This document shows, piece by piece, positions 59,895 to 64,000 of a DNA stretch of 64,000 nt. A program made the position numbers and the translations under genes. The notes under the pieces are model-generated. The model was not told the DNA's origin. It saw only the letters and a list, made by a program, of their open reading frames with translations, and searched no databases. Origin of the DNA: Elusimicrobiota bacterium (GTDB lineage: Bacteria > Elusimicrobiota > Elusimicrobia > FEN-1173). Positions within the stretch are counted from its first letter, which is position 1. The number at the start of each line of letters is the position of its first letter. Location: NCBI GenBank assembly GCA_016706425.1, contig JADJJR010000001.1:1488001-1552000 (forward strand). The letters run 5' to 3'.

Positions 59895-61030
59895 ATCGTT
59901 TGCACGAATTGTTCCATAAGCACGGACAAAGCCTCTGGCTGGACAACATCCGCCGGGGCATGTTGACGGGGGGGGAACTGCGCGGCTTGATCGCCGACGG
60001 TTTGCGCGGCATGACCTCCAACCCCACGATTTTTGAAAAAGCCATCTCCTCCGGCGCCGAGTACGACGAACCCATCCGCCGACTCCTGGCGGCGAAGAAG
60101 AACGTCGCTCAAATTTTCGACGCCCTGGCCATCGAGGACGTCCAAGGGGCGGCGGATCAATTCCGCCCCCTCTACGACGCCTCCGAAGGGGCCGACGGCT
60201 TCGTTTCGATCGAAGTCGCGCCCCAGCACGCGCGCGACACAAAAACCACTCTGGCCGAAGCCCACCGGCTTTGGAAAGCCGTCAATCGCCCCAACGCGAT
60301 GGTCAAAATCCCCGCCACCGTCGAGGGCATTCCCGCCATCCAACAGGCACTGACCGACGGCATCAACATCAACATCACCTTGATCTTCGCGGTGGACCGC
60401 TACCGGGACGTTCTCAACGCCTACCGGCGCGCGCTGGAAGCCCGGGCCATGGGAGGACTCTCGTTGAAAGTGGCGAGCGTGGCAAGTTTTTTTGTCAGCC
60501 GTATCGATTCCGCGGTGGACAAGATTTTGCAGGAAAAAATCCAGGCCGCGACGCGTCCCGAAGAAAAGGACGCGCTCTTGGAATTGCTGGGAAAGGTGGC
60601 CGTGGCCAACGCCCGGGTGGCCTACCAAACGTTTCTTGATTTCGTCGCCAACCCGGCCTGGAACGAATTGCGCAAACTGGGAGCGCGGGTCCAGCGTCCG
60701 CTGTGGGCCAGCACGGGAACCAAAAACCCGCATTACCCCGACCTGCTGTATGTGGACAACCTCATCGGCCGGGACACGGTCAACACGCTCCCGCCGGCCA
60801 CTCTGGAGGCCTTCCGCGACCACGGCGTCGTCGCGGAGACGTTGACAAACCAAGCGGACGAAGCCCGCGGGATTTTGGAAAAATTAAAGACGTTCAAGAT
60901 TGATCTACGACGCGTCACCGACGCCCTGGAGGCCGACGGCCTCAAGCAATTTGTTGAATCCTACGACAAACTACTGGCCGGCCTCACCGCCAAAAAAGAC
61001 CAGTTGCACACCGCCAGCGCCAAGCGCTAG
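59891..61030 (+). CDS. tal: Transaldolase
   Basis: The 379-residue protein is of the long actinobacterial/cyanobacterial transaldolase type. Motifs are GMTSNPTIFEKAI near the start, VSIEVAPQHARDT, the Schiff-base Lys in AMVKIPATVEGIPAI and NINITLIFAVDRYRDV. TSTGTKNPHYPD-like WASTGTKNPHYPDLLYVDNL lies near the end. This type is often fused to glucose-6-phosphate isomerase; here pgi follows as a separate gene 13 bases later. Confidence 0.95.
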   Translation: MNRLHELFHKHGQSLWLDNIRRGMLTGGELRGLIADGLRGMTSNPTIFEKAISSGAEYDEPIRRLLAAKKNVAQIFDALAIEDVQGAADQFRPLYDASEGADGFVSIEVAPQHARDTKTTLAEAHRLWKAVNRPNAMVKIPATVEGIPAIQQALTDGININITLIFAVDRYRDVLNAYRRALEARAMGGLSLKVASVASFFVSRIDSAVDKILQEKIQAATRPEEKDALLELLGKVAVANARVAYQTFLDFVANPAWNELRKLGARVQRPLWASTGTKNPHYPDLLYVDNLIGRDTVNTLPPATLEAFRDHGVVAETLTNQADEARGILEKLKTFKIDLRRVTDALEADGLKQFVESYDKLLAGLTAKKDQLHTASAKR

Positions 61031-61043
61031 AAAGACGACCCCC

Positions 61044-62705
61044 ATGACAACCGCCCTGCCCGATTTGCCCTCCCTCTTCGAGGAGTTGGAAGAAGAAAAC
61101 GTCGTTGATCGCCTGTGGGCGAAGGACCCGTCCCTCTGGACCTCCGATCCGGTCGTCCAGGGAACGATCCGTCAACGCCTTGGATGGTTGGATTTGCCCG
61201 GGTTCATGGCCGACGCCGTGCCCGAAATCGGCGCCTTTGTGAAGGACGTCAAAAAAGCCGGTTTCAAGGACGTCGTGTTGCTCGGCATGGGCGGGTCAAG
61301 CCTCTGCCCCGAAGTGCTGCGGCAGACCTTCGGAAGAGCCCCCGGGGGATTAAAGCTGCACGTGCTGGACACGACGGACCCGGGCGCCATCGCCGCGGCC
61401 TCCGCCAAAATCGTCCTCAAGAAAACCCTCTTCCTCGTGGCGAGCAAATCCGGCGGCACCATCGAGGTCATGTCGCTCTTCAAGCATTTTTGGGGCCGCC
61501 TCGAAAAAGCCGGCGTCAAAACGCCCGGCGCGCAATTCGTCGCGATCACCGACCCCGGGACCTCCCTGGAAAAGCTCGCCCGCGACCACGCCTTCCGCAA
61601 AACCTTCATCAGCCGGGCCGATGTGGGGGGCCGCTTTTCGGCGCTCACCTTCTTCGGTCTGGTGCCCGCCGCCTTGATCGGGGTGAGCGTTGAAAAATTG
61701 CTGGACCGATCCGCTCGACAGGCCAACGCCTGCCGTGAAAAAGGCGAAGCCAACCCGGGGTTGTCCCTGGGCGCGTGGTTGGGCGCCGCCATGGAGGCCG
61801 GTCGCGACAAAATGACCATCGTCACCTCCAAGAAACTCGCCGGCTTCGGCGTCTGGGTCGAACAGCTGGTCGCCGAAAGCACCGGCAAACAGGGGACCGG
61901 GGTCGTGCCCATCGACGGGGAAACCCTCGGCGCGCCGACGGACTACGGCGCGGACCGGGTTTTTGTGCATTTGAAATTGGCGGGATCCGCCGACCGACCG
62001 ATGGAGAAAAAGCTCGACGCCTTGGTGTCCGCGGGACACCCCGTCCTCACCCTTCCCCTGGCCACGCCCCTGGACCTCGCGCAGGAGTTTTTCCGCTGGG
62101 AGTTCGCCACCGCCGTGGTCGGCCAAATCCTGGGGATCAACCCGTTCGACGAACCGAACGTCTCCGAAAGCAAGGCCAACACCACCCGCATTCTTCAGCG
62201 CTTCGAATCCGCCGGGGCCTTGCCCGAACCCGCGCCCACCCTGACGGAGAGCGGCGTGCGCGTCTGGGCGCCGACGGGTAAGCCCGCTTCCCTGTCCGCC
62301 GCGTTGAACGATTTTCTGGCCCGGCGACAACCGGGGGATTACGTGGCCCTGATGGCCTACTTGACCCCCGCGCCGGTCCTCCACCGCGCTCTTCAAACGA
62401 TCCGCGCCCGCATCGCCCGCGCGACCGGTTTGGCGACCACCCTGGGGTACGGACCGCGTTACCTCCACTCCACGGGGCAGTTGCACAAGGGCGGCGCGGG
62501 CAACGGGCTCTTCATTCAATTCACCGGTCTCGACGCCAAGGATCTCGACGTGCCCGGCGCGGCCTACGGGTTTTCGATATTGAAACGGGCGCAGGCGCTG
62601 GGCGACTTTGAAGCCCTGGGCAACCACAAATTGCGTGCCATCCGTTTCGACCTATCCAAAAACGCGGCGAAGGATTTGGCGCGTTTCGCCGTCAGCGTGA
62701 ATTAA
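61044..62705 (+). CDS. pgi: Glucose-6-phosphate isomerase (tal-pgi fusion-type)
   Basis: ATG 61044 is 13 bases after the tal stop. The longer frame upstream overlaps tal. The 553-residue protein has two SIS domains. Motifs are GMGGSSLCPEVLRQTF, VASKSGGTIEVMSLF and ITDPGTSLEKLA in the first. The second carries INPFDEPNVSESKANT and ends with TGQLHKGGAGNGLFIQF. The sequence resembles the Pgi half of bifunctional tal-pgi enzymes rather than the E. coli type. It interconverts glucose-6-phosphate and fructose-6-phosphate, linking glycolysis to the rest of this operon. Confidence 0.92.
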   Translation: MTTALPDLPSLFEELEEENVVDRLWAKDPSLWTSDPVVQGTIRQRLGWLDLPGFMADAVPEIGAFVKDVKKAGFKDVVLLGMGGSSLCPEVLRQTFGRAPGGLKLHVLDTTDPGAIAAASAKIVLKKTLFLVASKSGGTIEVMSLFKHFWGRLEKAGVKTPGAQFVAITDPGTSLEKLARDHAFRKTFISRADVGGRFSALTFFGLVPAALIGVSVEKLLDRSARQANACREKGEANPGLSLGAWLGAAMEAGRDKMTIVTSKKLAGFGVWVEQLVAESTGKQGTGVVPIDGETLGAPTDYGADRVFVHLKLAGSADRPMEKKLDALVSAGHPVLTLPLATPLDLAQEFFRWEFATAVVGQILGINPFDEPNVSESKANTTRILQRFESAGALPEPAPTLTESGVRVWAPTGKPASLSAALNDFLARRQPGDYVALMAYLTPAPVLHRALQTIRARIARATGLATTLGYGPRYLHSTGQLHKGGAGNGLFIQFTGLDAKDLDVPGAAYGFSILKRAQALGDFEALGNHKLRAIRFDLSKNAAKDLARFAVSVN

Positions 62706-62716
62706 CGGAGGTTTCC

Positions 62717-63625
62717 ATGGAAATCGGTTTCGTCGGGCTGGGCCGCATGGGCGCCAACATGGTGGAGCGCCTCCTGCGGGGCAAACACAGCGTCGTCGCT
62801 TTCAACCGATCCCCCGAGAAGACCCGGGAAATCATGAAACACGGCGCCGAAGGGGCCTTCGCCCTCCACGAATTGGTTTCGAAATTGAGCGCGCCCCGGG
62901 TGGTCTGGGTGATGGTCCCGGCCGGCGACGCCACCGAGGCGACGATCAACGACCTGGCCGCTCTTTTGTCGCCGGGCGACATCGTCGTGGATGGGGGGAA
63001 CGCGCGCTACACCGACTCGCTGCGACGCGGCGAAACCTTGGCAAAAAAAGGCATCGGTTTTATGGACGCCGGAACCTCCGGCGGGGTTTGGGGACTTGAA
63101 AAAGGCTACTGCCTGATGGTGGGCGGCGCGCCCGAGGTTTTTCAACGCCTCGAACCCGCGCTCAAAACCCTCGCCCCCAACGCCGAGGGCTACCTCCACG
63201 CGGGCCCCGTGGGCGCGGGGCACTTCACCAAAATGGTCCACAACGGCATCGAATACGCCCTCATGCAAGGATACGCCGAGGGTTTTGAAATCCTGCGGGC
63301 GGCGCCCTTTCCGCTTAACCTGCACGCCACGGCCCAATTGTGGAACCAATCGAGCGTCGTTCGTTCTTGGTTGTTGGAACTCCTGGAACGCGCCTTGTCC
63401 AAAGACGGGGATTTGACGGGACTCAAAGGTTATGTCGACGACTCCGGCGAGGGCCGTTGGACCGTGGAGCAAGCGATCCAAACCGCCGTCCCGGCGCCGA
63501 CCATCGCGCTCTCCCTCTTCGCCCGTTTCGCCTCGCGGCAGGACGACTCCTTCGCCGCGAAAGTCCTCGCCGCCTTGCGCAACGAGTTCGGCGGCCACGC
63601 GGTCAAAACCCATCCCCAACCGTGA
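62717..63625 (+). CDS. gnd: 6-phosphogluconate dehydrogenase, decarboxylating, short (GntZ/YqeC) type
   Basis: ATG 62717 follows an ACGGAGG ribosome site. The 302-residue protein has an N-terminal NAD(P) fold (IGFVGLGRMGANMVERLL). Conserved blocks are VVDGGNARYTDSLRRGE, FMDAGTSGGVWGLEKGYCLMVGG and the catalytic-region GAGHFTKMVHNGIEYALMQ. The C-terminal helical domain is the short form of about 300 residues. Members of this form often prefer NAD. The stop overlaps the zwf start (GTGA at 63622-63625). Confidence 0.95.
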   Translation: MEIGFVGLGRMGANMVERLLRGKHSVVAFNRSPEKTREIMKHGAEGAFALHELVSKLSAPRVVWVMVPAGDATEATINDLAALLSPGDIVVDGGNARYTDSLRRGETLAKKGIGFMDAGTSGGVWGLEKGYCLMVGGAPEVFQRLEPALKTLAPNAEGYLHAGPVGAGHFTKMVHNGIEYALMQGYAEGFEILRAAPFPLNLHATAQLWNQSSVVRSWLLELLERALSKDGDLTGLKGYVDDSGEGRWTVEQAIQTAVPAPTIALSLFARFASRQDDSFAAKVLAALRNEFGGHAVKTHPQP

Positions 63626-64000
63626 ACGATCCGCGGACTTCCGGCGTGTTTCGCACGAAGGTCCAGGAACGTTTCTGCATCGAAACGCGCCCCGACCCCT
63701 GCGGGGTCATCCTTTTTGGCGCCTCGGGGGACCTGGCCGAACGTAAACTTTACCCGTCCCTGTTTCATCTCAAGCTTCTCAAACAATTGCCCGACCGTTT
63801 TTACGTGGTCGGCGTTGGGCGCACCGCCCTGAGCGACGACGCCTTCCGCGAAAAAGTTCGCGGTTCGTTGAAGGGCGGCACCGCGGCCGACCGGTCCGAA
63901 TTCCTGGAACGTTTTTATTACCACCCCTTGCGCTACGACCAACCCGCCGACTACACGGCCCTGTGCGCCCGCCTCGACCAATGGGACGCGCGTTGGAACA
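63622..64000 (+). CDS. zwf: Glucose-6-phosphate 1-dehydrogenase, N-terminal part (cut by window end)
   Basis: The first 126 residues are visible from GTG 63622. The N-terminal NADP fold has ILFGASGDLAERKLYPSLFHL (in parts), the GxxGDLAxRKL fingerprint of G6PDH, and then RFYVVGVGRTALSDDAFREKV. The enzyme makes 6-phosphogluconolactone and NADPH, the first step of the oxidative pentose phosphate pathway. The rest lies beyond the window. Confidence 0.95.
   Translation, partial: MNDPRTSGVFRTKVQERFCIETRPDPCGVILFGASGDLAERKLYPSLFHLKLLKQLPDRFYVVGVGRTALSDDAFREKVRGSLKGGTAADRSEFLERFYYHPLRYDQPADYTALCARLDQWDARWN

Noticed and set aside
57846..60242. A 798-codon open frame on the minus strand across transketolase and transaldolase
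   Set aside because: It is the antisense of two clear enzymes, Arg/Pro/Gly/His-rich without any motif, and is produced by high GC.

Overview
The window looks like a high-GC, Gram-negative bacterial chromosome (outer-membrane barrels, lipoproteins, OmpA-like protein, HflKC, O-antigen ligase-type proteins). The best phylum hint is the type IV pilin-like gene at 39.9 kb. Its mature N-terminus runs from FTLIEL through IPKFADMVR to a GNLGAVRSAISIYY block, a layout I associate with Elusimicrobiota pilins. That assignment is an inference. No phage, insertion sequence, CRISPR array or rRNA operon is visible. There is one tRNA, Thr(CGT).

Layout. 0-5.8 kb: end of a MarC-type protein, then a short-overlap operon with a membrane protein, an Lgt-like protein, a COG1964/Tes-like radical SAM enzyme, two small membrane proteins and a BaiN/HI0933-type flavoprotein. 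Five of these genes carry single-base frame breaks, mostly at homopolymers. 5.7-16.4 kb: a second flavoprotein (COG2509), a rhodanese lipoprotein, an alternative-oxidase-like di-iron protein, a diheme cytochrome, a Fic gene between two copies of a 26-bp repeat, an SRAP protein, hflKC, a truncated second copy of COG2509 and an OmpA-type lipoprotein. 16.5-20 kb: a five-gene arsenic operon (arsR, acr3, ArsP-type permease, mini-redoxin, arsC). 20-25.3 kb: Uup ABC-F ATPase, GAF/HD-GYP protein, MscS-helix protein, hemolysin III and a barrel-like protein. 25.4-29.2 kb: a 19-haem c-type cytochrome overlapping a beta-barrel gene, a candidate porin-cytochrome conduit. 29.3-37.5 kb: a PA2779/PA2778/TPR/DUF502/DUF3185 operon, a ferric-reductase-like flavocytochrome, MFS and SDR genes and several unknowns. 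37.5-44 kb: HEAT-repeat protein, pilin, barrel protein, and an ECF sigma/anti-sigma operon. 44-50.5 kb: YyaL-type protein, FKBP, and an A2-type cytochrome c oxidase operon (III-IV-SCO-II-I). 50.5-57.8 kb: tRNA-Thr, two tandem O-antigen-ligase/TPR proteins and a histidine kinase. 57.9-64 kb: a pentose phosphate operon (tkt-tal-pgi-gnd-zwf).

Main hypothesis. The ECF sigma factor at 43.4-43.95 kb has a promoter-like element, AAACC-N16-CGTC within a longer match (ACTAAACCTTT...GCGTC). The same element, with identical 16-bp spacing, lies upstream of the Asp/Arg-rich secreted protein (42.2 kb) and of the 19-haem cytochrome/barrel operon (25.37 kb). A weaker copy (TAACC-N16-TGTC) precedes the PA2779 operon (31.85 kb). 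This suggests one envelope regulon that joins a candidate extracellular electron conduit to an ECF/anti-sigma switch. Respiration would then have several exits: a caa3-like A2 oxidase, an AOX-like oxidase and possibly extracellular acceptors.

Many genes overlap by ATGA or GTGA, which suggests translational coupling. Base composition looks lower in GC (by eye) in the first 4.5 kb, in the Fic upstream region and across roughly 48.5-53.5 kb.
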